From assembly GCF_000344685.1 (NCBI RefSeq), contig NW_006920427.1, positions 638,509 through 659,595 of the forward strand: DNA of 21,087 nucleotides, read 5' to 3'. The stretch is from Gloeophyllum trabeum ATCC 11539. Its lineage: Eukaryota; Basidiomycota; Agaricomycetes; Gloeophyllales; Gloeophyllaceae. The stretch's first letter is position 1, and every line of letters starts with the position of its first letter. Under the pieces are notes generated by a model, which saw only the letters and a list, made by a program, of their open reading frames with translations, was not told the origin of the DNA and did no database searches. Positions 10,161 through 21,041 of the stretch are shown here, one piece after another. Both the position numbers and the translations under genes were made by a program.

Positions 10161-12446
10161 TATGACCACTCTTCTAGCGCTATCATACTTATTCTTGTAT
10201 CCTATTAGTTGAATCCTGGCCGAGCACGGTCGTCATCATTTATCATCCGTACTGAGATAGCCCTGTACACGCTCCGAAACAGCTACGCACCCACAGTGTC
10301 TTTTGAAAGAGACCTGTTCAAGCATGGCTTTGTCCTGAGTATTACGACAATAGATGTGGGTCTTGAAGATTGTTAGCGGTCGAGAACCTGGCGCGACTGC
10401 CAGGAACCCGCACGCAAATCTACTAGGGGCAGGTGCATGATAATACTGGCATGGTGACGAGGTTAGGGTTTGGCAGGCCCTTGGCCTCATCGATACCAAC
10501 CTACAGCGTGGGAATGTCACTTTTTTTGTTGTCAAGTCTCAGTCATGCGAGTATACCTTCAACAGGCGGTGGAATTTACCTGCGATGAACTTCTCCGTGG
10601 CTCCATTCCCTTGGAAGTGACGCCCACCGAACATAAAGCAGGGACTTGTGGAATGGACATTCTCTCGCCCGAACATTTCTTACTGTTCCTCAATCACCAT
10701 CTGCTGTTCTGGCATACAGATGGTTCCTATAACAACATGCTCTACGTTACCACTGGCAGACGAATTTGATTCACCACCTGACCATCACGGTTGCACTGCT
10801 GGCGTTGCAGATCAACCTGAAGTGACGTCCGAGAATAGTCGGAGCTCCAGTAATTTGTTGACCTGAAGCGGCAGCGATCTCATTTATGATACGCGAATTG
10901 CGAGTCGATAGTCATCACCCACTGATGGATACCCCTGCAAGGGCAGCCAAGTCTGATGGAGTCGGAACTCCCTGGGAAGTCCGGGAGACCAAGAATGCTT
11001 TAGAACCTCTGACCAGAAGGACTCTCACGGGTTCGACAACTGATCGGCGGCATCGCTACAAAGCTGCTGCATGCTAAGATAGAACGTTCGATATTCTTCG
11101 GACCTCCAAATCATTGCCGAGTCGCATAACGGTTTCATCAATTCCCAGTACTGAAGCTAGTTGAACCTCTCGTTCGAAGATCTATGGGAATTGTTGAGGT
11201 GAACGGAAAGGCCCCGCAAACCCTGATGACCAGTATGGTTGGGAATTCCAGCCCGCTAGCTTTGGATAAAGGATATTCGGAGTAGGCCTAGGTCGAAAGA
11301 CAGTCTCGGAGCTTATTCCAGCCGTTTGCAGATCAATAGATCACCAATTCAGAAAAACGCGTATAGTCGGAGTGGGTCGGAGTGGGTCGGAGTGGGTGCC
11401 AGGGATGTCGGAAGAAGATAGGGAAGTCCAGATGGTCCGATTTTCCGTCTCTCGGGGACTTACAATTGCTTGTCCGACGTGGTCCGACCGTAAATGATTT
11501 TTGAAAAGTGGGCCCATCAAGGTGCAAACGGCTGTCAGTCTCTTGCAACAGTAATGCATATTTAATCCACCGGAACCTTCCTCACGATACGATGGTGTTC
11601 TCCCTTTTCCATGTCCAGATACATGGACGGGTATCGTACGGTAACCTCAATCGATACTAATACAGTAGGAGGGTGAAGTTGACGCTCCATTATCGGCCGC
11701 CCTGAGTTTAAAATAAAGCCAAAAGTGTCTGTCCGTGGGAAGTATCGTAGCATTAATATTTATATAGGGAAGGTCAGATCTTGACCGATCTTGCCGAAGA
11801 TAGCGGGCGGCAAAACCCGCAAGTGTAAGGTAGCTTCCGATACTCAGAAAGCGGTCTGGTACACATATGCACACTCGTACCCGTACCAGTAACCGAGTCG
11901 ACTGGTCAACGCAATATCTGCCCGCCCTATAGTGAGCCCGCTCAAGTGTCTGACCGAACTAGAGTTATTTGTATGGTCCGTTGAGATTCTCTCTCGCCAT
12001 AATTTAGATTGTCAGCGAGTCAAACAACCACTCAGGCTAGTCTGAGCGCATAGTGAGCAAAATTTGAAGTCGGTGACAGAGAGATAAGGCGCTCTGCCGT
12101 ATTGACACGGCCTTACAGCTAGGTAGCGGAGACGTACAGTCGCAAACGGGCCTGACCTCGTAGCCCCAAAAGGATATTAAGCGACAAACGTATCGGATGC
12201 CTCAGAGAGAGCACAGGTATGAGATTATCATGAAGCATTTAGACAGGGCATGTGTTTATCTTACGGGATTTCAGCGTATATATGTTATCCAGTCATTGGT
12301 CAATGATAATTCGGTCCAGACTAGTTATTACCACCGTCCTGCGCATTTGAGGAGATGATCGGTCTTTCTGACTGCTCGTCCGCGAGATAGAGCGCATTGT
12401 CCCCAAAGCAGTCCCCTGTGACCTAATGCACGTGGCCGGACAAAGG
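10161..12446. other. Gene-poor region
   Basis: No gene supported over about 2.3 kb. Open frames at 10470-10769 and 10886-11077 are the longest on the + strand. A short piece of the second (GVGTPWEV) faintly recalls fungal serine beta-lactamase-like proteins, but nothing before or after it fits. The - strand frames at 11333-11874 arise partly from a short tandem repeat. AT-rich patches and many stops in all frames suggest non-coding or decayed sequence. Confidence 0.4.
11366..11395. repeat. Tandem decamer repeat, three copies
   Basis: The unit GTCGGAGTGG occurs three times without interruption, then breaks down in GTGCC. It lies in non-coding sequence. No further copies are seen nearby. Confidence 0.9.
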
Positions 12447-12453
12447 TATAAAA
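12447..12453 (+). promoter_or_regulatory. TATA box of the gene at 12495
   Basis: TATAAAA lies 42 nt before an ATG in a good context (CACCATGG). This is a plausible core promoter for the following gene, and it helps to fix the ATG at 12495 rather than an earlier in-frame start at 12426, which would lie upstream of the TATA box. Confidence 0.55.
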
Positions 12454-12494
12454 CCTACCCACACTGGCTAATTGCGGATTCCATCCTTACCACC

Positions 12495-13336
12495 ATGGCG
12501 GCAAGTCTAGATATCGGTCTCATTGAGAGTTTCAATACAGCTTTGGCCCACTTGTCCGAAAGGAAGGGTCCCACTGTCGGTGAAGTCCTATCATCACACA
12601 TCAGGCTTAAATATTCATCTCTGATGATTCATCAACAGCGAACACGACACTAAAGACTATGTCCGAGGAGCTTTCTATGCTTGTTGATCCAAAGGGCGCA
12701 GAGTAAGTTGCTGCAGTTCGCTATGCCTGTACCCTAGTAACCAATCCCTTCTGTGTCAGGGGTCTCGATCGACTGATGCTCGAGACAATATTGACCGACA
12801 TTGAAATCCTTTCCGAGCAGACCAAGCCTGAGGCTGGTAAGTTGGGGGAATCAACTGCCGTTGGCGCGTGCTGCAGTATAACCCTGTCCCTCTAGCCAAC
12901 ACCCTCCTGCGCCACTTCAACAGGCAAGTGAAGGCAGCCCTGTTTGAACGCGTCCCTGCCATATGGGGCGTGTGGTTCGGGAGAAGGGTAGGGATATTTA
13001 CCTCCCAGTGAGTACCGTCTGCTTTTTTTTCCTAATCAGCTAAGCCATGCCCTCTCAAGGGAGGAGATGGAAGTAGCCACCAAGCATGTGCCAGTACCTT
13101 CCGGCTCCATCGGAAGATTTTTCACCATGGAAGATGCCATAGCCGAATTCAAATCGCGACTCCTCATCCCGAACGGTATAACGATATGGACCGACCCAAA
13201 GATGCAGAATATCACCGTAGATTCGGATCCCCGTCTCGTCTACGTGCCTCCGGGGAGGGAAGAACTGCGGGAGAAGATGTTCGGCGTCCAGGAACCCCTT
13301 CCTCTCGCCGCTCGGGATGTCATCGATATCGAATAG
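12495..13336 (+). CDS. Unknown fungal protein with viroplasmin-like motif
   Basis: Exons 12495-12579, 12639-12702, 12760-12836, 12896-13007 and 13060-13336 join in phase over introns of 59, 57, 59 and 52 nt with canonical ends, giving 204 residues. The first 95 residues are helical and polar (MAASLDIGLIESFNTALAHL and onwards). Residues 99-150, beginning WGVWFGRRVGIFTSQEEME and ending GRFFTMEDAIAEF, follow the pattern of the viroplasmin/RNase H1-N fold, in a weaker form than in the gene at 2781. The SGA..K core is replaced by SGSIGR. The C-terminal 50 residues (DPRLVYVPPG...) have no recognised motif. No catalytic domain is present. The function is unknown; nucleic-acid binding is a guess from the fold. 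The gene stands alone, with a TATA box upstream. Confidence 0.8.
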
Positions 13337-13604
13337 ATGTCGCACATATAATCATTCCACCCATGGATATACCTTATTACATATCCACTAGGTAGTAACT
13401 TTCCTGAGAAACATATTGATCTTTACATCGATCCAATTTGATGCATAATCAAGCATGATCCTCTACGGCGGGTGTTCGCATTCGCCTCGTTTACCTTCCT
13501 ACATGGCCGTCCAACCTCGGGGAGCGACGCATCATACTAGAAGAGGCACGTATAACTAAGGCTACTACTGATCATGATGAACAAGGTCATCGAAGAATAC
13601 AAAT

Positions 13605-15841
13605 CTATGTATACCTCTCTCCCTCCCATCCATTAAGCTCCTTGTACCTGCGAGCGATGTCCGGAGCTCGGGTCATTATGTGATCGACCTTATCCTTCCG
13701 ATATGAAAATAGTTCCTTGAAATGCGGTCCATATCGTAGACGAGCTGTTGCCGCGAGTTCACGGTTCTCATGTGAGCGGTTGCGCTTGATACGCTTGGAA
13801 ATCCTGGATATAGTCTGTCGTCGTCCTCCGAGGGAGTATTTGTTCCAGAATTCCGTATCACCCAGCTCCGTATATTCTTCGACCAGATACTGTGCCAGAT
13901 AAATAAGTCGTCATTGATCGCATAACAAGAACAAGAAGTCGAACCTTCCATTCAGCCCACTGCTGCTTCGTTACTCGCCACTGTTTCCGATAATGACGGG
14001 AATACACGTCTGGCATGTGCACCAGCGGGATAGGTGTTCCTCGTATAGTCAGAGGCGAGCTTCCCCTCCAGGCTGCCGTCTTGTCGTCCCAGCAGCTCGT
14101 CAATGTCTCCATATCTTGACCAAAAGACAAAGCCGGAGGGTCTGGAACCTCATCGTCCCGAAACCTAAATATCCCATTGACTAAAAGTATTGTGCGAGGA
14201 GGTGACGAGGATCCAGATCCAGACTGTGGCGTAGGGCTGACAGAACCAAGAGAGGCGGGTATCCTGGGTACGTAAGGATCCTGTGAAGGATCGAGAGGCT
14301 GGACGGGTGTTGTTACAGGACTTTGCTCATGGGCTGTGGAAGCGGCGGGTGGTAAGGCGCCATCCTCCCCGGCTGTAGCAGCGGCGTCTGCAGGGTATTT
14401 CTGTTTATTCAGGTGCCCTGGGGCGTGATGGATGGGGGATGTGCCCGACTGCCTCTCATCGGTGGGACTGGATCGAAGTATCTGCGGGTGACCACCGGTC
14501 AGCTCAGTTTCATCTATGGACATCGTCTGCGAGGACATGGCGCCTGGCGGAAGCATCGAGTCACCTCGTTCAGCATTCCCATGCGTCAAAAATTCTTCTT
14601 CCTCATATTGGCGAGTGCTTTGGTGTGAAGTAGCTGTATCAGACGTCGTATCACCAGGGACATCCATGGTAGGATCACTGTCAGGCCGATCATCGACAGT
14701 ATGCTCCAAGGACTGGCAATTATGAGATGCACTTGGAGGCACAGTCCAAGCGGGAGCGAGGTTCTGTACCAGATCAGAGACCTGCGTACTGAATCCATGA
14801 CCGAGAGCCCCCGTCGATAGTCTGGAAGCAAAGACATCCCCCAACTCTTTGGCCGTTTCGAGAATCCTCCTGCAAAGCGGTGCGGCAGCCTTCGTGATTT
14901 CGGACTCAGATAGCTCTGGTAAAGGTAATTTAGTTCCATAAATCAATGCGTTCCTTGATACCTCAAGCACCATACCTGAGGCGTATTTCCCATGTTCACC
15001 CTCAGCGGACTCTCCAGCTCCACGATGTCCTCCTGCGTCACGAGCATCACTGTACGACGATTCTTCTCCTACGTTCAGCTGGCTCTCCACTCCCAAGCCA
15101 GGGCACGGCGCTGCTGTACCGGACCTGATAGAGGTCTGTTCGTAAAAGTCAGGGAGTATACAAGACGTTGTAATTAGGACCCACACAAGAAGGAGAGTGA
15201 AACCGGTCGGGAAGCCTGGGTGTTACCGAGGAAGGATCACATCGATTCTGACCCATATTGGGGGCATTGGCGCGGGAGACACGGGCTGCACGGGCGGCTC
15301 TTTCTTCTTCTACTGCCATTCTAGCCTAAGTTCTATCAATAAAAGCGTAAGTCACATATGAGGGGGCTTACCCATTCTACGACGCTTTCGATTTGCTCAA
15401 CAGTCCGCATGTCCTTGGTACCCTTAATCGGTTCCTTACTCTGTTCCACCATGAGTTTCTCGCGTCTAATCTGCCACGCTTCCTTTCGCTTCGGGGTTGG
15501 ATGTAATGTTCGCTTTCTCTGCTTTTCCTCTTGTGGGCTATCGAGGCTGGATAAAGGTCATACTAGTAGTCCTTGGGTACCGAGGACGACTTACACTTTC
15601 CACCCGGCCTTTTCCTGGCTGAATTTCTCCAGAGCTTGGATATATTTGATCTTCTTCCTCTGCACGGGCATAGGAATCTTGTACTGCCTAATCCTCTGCG
15701 TAAGGTCGGTACATGTGAGGGTCGGTCTTCCCTATGTTAAAATTCAGGATATGTGGCATTGGATCACATAACTTACAGATCGATGCTCTCGACTGCGTAT
15801 TCGCCATTAGGCAGCTTGTGAGTGGGAAGAATGGTGGACAT
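13605..15841 (-). CDS. Large unknown Agaricomycete protein, Trp/Lys-rich C-terminal domain
   Basis: Read from 15841 down, exons 15841-15777, 15693-15595, 15546-15372, 15325-15227, 15135-14976, 14915-13945 and 13889-13605 keep phase and give 617 residues. The first intron (83 nt, acceptor GCAGAG) is the least sure. The N-terminal part is basic and helical (RQYKIPMPVQRKKIKYIQAL). A long Ser/Pro/Asp-rich, probably disordered middle spans about 145-450. A folded C-terminal domain includes LVHMPDVYSRHYRKQWRVTK, QQWAEWKYLVEEYTELG and FWNKYS, then a basic helix (SRISKRIKRNRSHENRELAA). I recognise this C-terminal pattern as common in repeated, transposon-rich families of Agaricomycetes, but I know no function for it. 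It sits beside the recombinase gene. The stop at 13605 could be bypassed by an intron starting GTATAC. Confidence 0.7.
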
Positions 15842-17614
15842 TGCTGAGCGTTCGTTGAGATTCGCCAAGCAATAGGAGGGGTGACAGAGCGTTGGTATTG
15901 ACTACAGGGCCGCGTGCAAATGAAATATTAGAGACTTGCGAAAGGCGGAATAATCAAAGACAAAAATGGATATGGCTCGCTTTACCCAGCTATTGACATA
16001 TGTTTGCTCGCTGTCTCAATGTGGCAGAACATCCCTCATCACGTGGGACTGGTAGCTGTCTGGCTATGGTACCGGCGAACTGACAGTAGTTCGTGCAGCA
16101 TGGCTCATTAAAAAAAAGCTATCACTTTGTCAGACCACCGCTGGAGGGGGTAAATGACGAGCCCGCGAGTAACCGTGCCGCCGCACGAGGGCCGGGAGTA
16201 GTGGCGGCTACATACATCGACAAGAAATCTACGCTAGCTGGATAACAGAGACGTCTCTGCCTGACCATCATGACTCACACGTCTTAAGCAAGCGGGTTTC
16301 CACTCCCTATAATGTGGCCCGGGAATTGTCGGATGAGTAACAATACACAAATATACGTAAGCAATGAAAATGTAGCTGCAGATTACACGCGGGATATGAG
16401 TATACCAGTCCGCACCTAGATATTCAGTTAGCTCTACCGGTTGTAAATGGGTGATGAGGAATTCCTCACGAAAGGAAGTCCGAAGACCTTGAAATTCGTG
16501 CTATCTATATTTGGTTTGGAGTGTCCGATTCGCATGCTGGCGTTCAAGGCAATCTGTGGGACTCACATGGTGGCTTGCGTGTCCGTGCCGGAGCAGAGGC
16601 GCCTTTACCTACACTGTCGATACTAGTGATGGCAATTTGGCTGACGGCAACTGAACGGCGATGACAAAGAAGCTGCGGGCGGTTCAAGACAAGGTTAGGG
16701 TTAATAATGCGAGATTCGAGCTAATCAACCTGTGCATATGGTAGGATGCTGAGTTGCCGACTTAGCCATGCAATTCAGGCCACAGGGGCAAAAAACGTTG
16801 CAGAAATCACTTCTTTTCGTAAAAATTACCGTTGTCCGACGGTTGCCCGACCGTTTACCGACGGTTCATCTGGCCCCTGTGAGGCGGCGAGGAGGCTGCG
16901 GCATCGCATCTGGTTGAATATCCATAAGACCATCGGCCCTCAGGGTAGCAGTCTCCGGTGGGCTCCTTTGCAACTGATTCATTGTGAGTGACGGCTCTTG
17001 TAATAAACCCTTTGAAATGCATGACAAATGAATGATAGCAAGCCACAGAGAGAACGCGTGTTGCCAAGTGTGCCCTCATAATCGTGTGCTCGCATCCTCA
17101 TCATGTAATAAATTTTGCGATTATCACGAGATGATGGACTCCTAGCCGAACCGAAATGCCTATTCCATCCTCCGAAGACGAAATCAACTGTTCCATTGAT
17201 CCTGTCTGACCGGGAAATGCGGACATACAAGGAATCTTGTCCAGACAGGCGTCCATGCTGATCCGATGAATCCGGTGATCCCTCACTTGTTTCTGACTTT
17301 TTACGCAGACGGTGATGCATTCGCGACGCGTCCATTTCTGTTCCAATGTCACCGACTAGAGGAAGTGCGGTGAGGCTTATCAGAAGATGAGATATTCTGG
17401 CATCTACTGCCCGCCTCTGGGAATGTACGTATCGACTGCCAATGGATGGACTGTGCCCCATACCCGTATCAATCCTTAGCGGAATAAATTAAACCGGACA
17501 CGCAGGATGTCGTTCTCGTCTCTCTTGCCATCCTTCGGGAATACACGATGGAGTTAACGGTCATTTTATAGAGAGCGGAATATCGTATACAGGATGAAAG
17601 TCGTAATTAGCTCG
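15842..17614. other. Non-coding stretch downstream of the recombinase
   Basis: Lies between the 3' end of the recombinase gene and the 5' end of the next - strand gene. It would hold the promoter of that gene and perhaps an end of a mobile element. The - strand open frame 16979-17461 (160 codons) is the only sizeable one; it has no family resemblance and no clear splice partners. A TTAGGGTTA motif occurs at about 16695, and a small inverted repeat and direct repeats at 16781-16881. Confidence 0.4.
16781..16881. repeat. Inverted repeat CACAGGGGC / GCCCCTGTG with internal direct repeats
   Basis: Perfect 9-bp arms at 16781-16789 and 16873-16881 enclose 83 bp. Inside, CCGACGGTT occurs directly at 16836-16844 and 16858-16866, with CCGACCGT between them. 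The layout is compatible with a hairpin, a protein-binding site or a small element end. There is no gene in it. Confidence 0.6.
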
Positions 17615-19405
17615 TTACCACGAGCAATGGCAACTACGCCCGCAGTTAGGACAAACTACAGTAGGCTTACGACGAAAGTCCATGAAGTCCTCCCTACGCT
17701 CCCTCGGGTCATCGACGTACGAAATGAGATATCGCAAGACAATCGTAGGTGGGAGAGTCGTTGCCCAACCACCCCACTCACAGATTTTCCGAATACCCCA
17801 CCGTTTGTCACAGTGCAGCCACTGAGTTCCTCCGCGTCGGAACGAATGCGTCCCATACGGTACAGGGTCTCGCTTGACGTCGAGAAGATTGTGACGAAAA
17901 TACCCCAAGAAACTGCGCGAGGGCTATGCCACAGATAAGTAAGGCGGCAAACATCGCAAAAATGTACATACCATTTTTGTATTCGTCCGACATATTCTAT
18001 CATGAGACCTGAAATTACGAAAGAGATACCCTTTTGTTATCCCGGATACGTGGACCCATTCGGCATAAGCGCGATATGGACATAGATGGGCGTCCTCTTC
18101 AGGGTAGATATATAAGTAGAAGGGTTCGAGGTCTGAGTAGACATTAGCGAACTATTTTCATGTGACGACAGCCTAAAAGAACGTACCCCCAAACTGCGCA
18201 TTCTTTCGCTGTGAAAGTCGCAAAATGAGACGCTTATGCTTGGGATCGGGGATAACATCATGGGCTTTGATGTTTAGGACTTCATCGAAACGAAGGAGGC
18301 AGGAAAAGGCAAACGTATACATGCAGTGAAGACAGCGCCGTAGTCGTCCCCCGCCCCACTGATCATGGGACTTCTTCTTCCCCGAGCGTCGATCGATCTC
18401 CAGGATTTCAGCCTGAGCAGAGAGATTATTGACTTCGTAAAGCTGCGCCATGATCTCCGGCGTAATGGCACGAGCGCTTGTGGGCGTTTCACCGTTCTGA
18501 ACCTGTTCAATAGAACAAAATCCTTATGAGATGGTCGAAAACCCTTCTATGCGTAAGTTACCCACTTTTCGCCTCTTCAGCGATGCCATATACGAGCTTA
18601 CTTGATATGAGATTGAAGGATTTCCTCGCCATCTCCCATTACGCGACCGGGATTGATCCCAGACCAACGTACCACGTCGACCAAAGCGCCCAAAACCATA
18701 CGTCATGGAAGCACGTATCTTCATGGCGTAGTTGAAGGTTCTCCGTGTCACATTCGATGGCTTGAAGGTTCCGTCCAAGTACCAGTCGTCGCAGCTTCGC
18801 CGCAATTTTTCCAGCGCGCGAGGGAATCCAAAGAGGAAAAACACACCGGTCTATCATCCACATACAAATCCAGCGCGGCATTGGCTCTGGTACTTCAGAT
18901 GTAAAAACGGTGGTTTCGTCTAGAACAAGTTGTTTCTGTTTGAGCCAGCCAGCGAACTGCCGCATGATGCTGCGAAAGACATGAGTAAACTCAGATAAGG
19001 CGAGAGATGCAGGTAACCACTGTACCGCTGGTATTCGGAAGCCGTTCCTTCTGCGACACCTTTGGACAGCCGCTCTACCAGCTTATCGACATCTTCGTCC
19101 TCATTCCGGTTGCCCGTAATGCAAGCTTCGTCTGCGCCGTCGTCCGTAGTACTGTCTTCATCGTCGGGATCTCCCATAGTGCTATCGCCGTCTTCGTCGC
19201 TAGACTCGTCTGAGTCCGAGTCATCTGACTCTTCGTCGTCTAACCCACTTTCCGCAACATGCCATGCATCCATGGTATTGGAGTCAATCTCTCCCTCAAA
19301 ATCGTCCTGTACAGCAAGCTCCATGAGGTAATCATCGGGGCCTGTCGCCAGCTCGAGGGCAGGGCAATGGCCGGACTGAAGAGTTCCAATTGTTGACTGA
19401 GACAT
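17615..19405 (-). CDS. Crypton-like tyrosine recombinase
   Basis: Exons, read from the right: 19405-19026, 18969-18847, 18794-18566, 18502-18187, 18132-17972, 17923-17615. Introns are 56, 52, 63, 54 and 48 nt and phase is kept throughout, giving 505 residues. The N-terminus has a long Asp/Ser/Glu-rich run (about 50-100). A core-binding-like region follows (EYQRIMRQFAGWL, CDDWYLDGTFKPSNVTRRTF, KIRASMTYGFGR). The catalytic domain shows the tyrosine-recombinase set: Arg315 in CLLRFDEVLNI, Lys344, His429-x2-Arg432 in YGTHSFRRGG, Trp456 in EWGGW and Tyr468 in LRYLIS. The end has a Cys/His cluster (CPNCGRSCHC). Such enzymes cut and rejoin DNA through the tyrosine and move Crypton elements without terminal inverted repeats. 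No stop or frameshift interrupts it, so it may be active. It is divergent from the SAP-like gene at 19917. Confidence 0.92.
17615..19405. mobile_element. Crypton-like element, boundaries not found
   Basis: The recombinase gene implies an element, but Cryptons carry only very short direct repeats at their ends, which cannot be located by eye. The interval given is the recombinase gene alone. The true element may be larger and may include the flanking - strand gene and the divergent SAP-like gene. Confidence 0.5.
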
Positions 19406-19916
19406 GGTTGGATCGCGGGACGAATGGGAAGATCACTGGGACCGGGAGACAGGAGGAGAGACTCGGCACTGCAGATTGCAAGTGCGTCGACTTGGATCAT
19501 AGGACATAGCGACCAAACAGTAGGGTAGCTGCACCGTGGTATGATCTCGGCTTCGGCCTTGTCCACCGAAAAAGATGTTGCTTAGTACGTCGGCGGAGAC
19601 AAGTACCACCGGACAATCGAATCTGCAAAAGGCTCAGGCAAACTGCCCTGGTTGCAGCATCAGCTAACCACCTTAGGGAAAGCCCTGGGGAGATACGTCT
19701 CGGAAAAAAGAAATAGAGATTCTTCACCCAGGCATAGGGTTATATCCGATAAATGATCAATTCGTTGGGGAATGGGAATCAGATGTTGAACATTTTCTGA
19801 TACTTGGCTGATCGAGATTCGGCAGAGTTGTCACCGAACACGCAGTCGCACGATTGGAGTCAGTAAGCTTGAGGATACCGACCCACGTCTATCCTTCCGC
19901 ATACAAGTCTTTCAAC
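19406..19916. promoter_or_regulatory. Divergent promoter region between recombinase and SAP-like gene
   Basis: These 511 bp separate two gene starts that point away from each other, so both promoters must lie here unless 5' exons were missed. The - strand open frames (19240-19727) partly overlap the recombinase start and show no family resemblance. No clear TATA box was identified. Confidence 0.5.
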
Positions 19917-21041
19917 ATGTCTGTCGATGACCAGCGGCCATACATACGCTATAATCGAAAAGAGCTGTAAGCATAATTTGACCGGGGGACGTACATTTGG
20001 AGGGTCTGGCTGATCTTGCGTTCGGTAGTGAAAAGCTGAAAAAGGAAGAACTCGTTCAGTTGGTGCAATTACAGCCCGGCAAGTGGCCCAACAATGTCGA
20101 GTGGCCGCCAGCTGGCCCTACCAAGGCAGTCTTGAGAAAGGTACTACTCACCCCACGCTATGGCTTCGGAAGGCCCGTCGAGGATGTTGGCGAAATACCT
20201 CACGTCAAGCCATCCAACGATTCCGCGCCATCGCGAGCAGGTTTTGCTGAGGAAGTTATGCGACGCCAGTCCTCATCATCGGTCCTTGAAGGAGGAGAGG
20301 ATCGAGGAGGTATGACACGGCTCTCGCTCATCTGCCTTACTTTACCTCTAATCAGCGGGCTGGGAATCTTCGGAAGGACCACAAGATGCAGCTCCTCTGA
20401 CTGAACAGCGCGAACATGTTGGGGAGCAGAGTACTCGCATCCCGGAGAATGATGGGTCCTTGACGGAGGGGACCTTGATGGCGGCGACTGGTCAGCTTTC
20501 ACTGTCTTCCCAATTTGAGACTTGTACGAATACGAGAGGTCGCCACAAACCAAGTATGTATATCAGCCCTGAATGCAGGTTTTGGAGAGCAACACTCACC
20601 CTAGCAGACGAGATACACGAAGAAGAACAGACCGCATCCGGTGTCCCAGGGGATATCTCCGAGACCGTCATCTCTAGCGAAGTCCCAGGACGTGCTCAAG
20701 ACATTGCACATCCGGATGACACTGCGACTGAATGTCAAAGCCTTGGGCAATCCAATGAGACGCTAGAGAATGAGGCTGTTTCCGATCAAAGCATGGTGTT
20801 TGCGGACCGGATGCATGAAGCTCCTTTGTCGCAAGGCCTATCAATGGATGGGAGTTACTTGAGTGATGCCAATTGTACGTTTATCTTAATGATAAGTAAC
20901 AAATTCTGATGTCACATTCCAGGGGAGGACGAATTTGGGAAACTGAACTTACATGACGAAGGCCACCGCAGCGATGCATCTAATCTGAATGATACAGAGG
21001 TTGTGCATATCACAGTGTTCTATCGTCTCAGCGTTTGCTGA
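19917..21041 (+). CDS. SAP-like domain protein, C-terminus possibly beyond the window
   Basis: Exons 19917-19966, 20029-20309, 20356-20553, 20605-20874 and 20923-21041 join in phase over introns of 62, 46, 51 and 48 nt, giving 305 residues to TGA at 21041. The N-terminus (RYNRKELEKLKKEELVQLVQ, then PGKW and a helix TKAVLRKVLL) resembles the SAP-type DNA-binding fold found in many repeated Agaricomycete proteins: two helices with a conserved L..L.K.EL pattern. Residues from about 60 onward are Ser/Glu/Asp-rich and probably disordered. The last residues (VVHITVFYRLSV) look like the start of a beta-rich domain that is cut short, so a further intron and more exons right of 21087 are likely. The gene is divergent from the recombinase and may belong to the same set. 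Confidence 0.7.

Noticed and set aside
10886..11077. Possible serine beta-lactamase-like gene fragment (GVGTPWEV)
   Set aside because: Only about eight residues resemble that family and no flanking exon with its other motifs could be found.
16979..17461. 160-codon open frame on the - strand downstream of the recombinase
   Set aside because: No family resemblance, no clear splice signals at its ends, composition typical of a chance frame.
19062..19331. Ser-rich + strand open frame
   Set aside because: It is the antisense of the Asp/Ser/Glu-rich run in the recombinase N-terminus.
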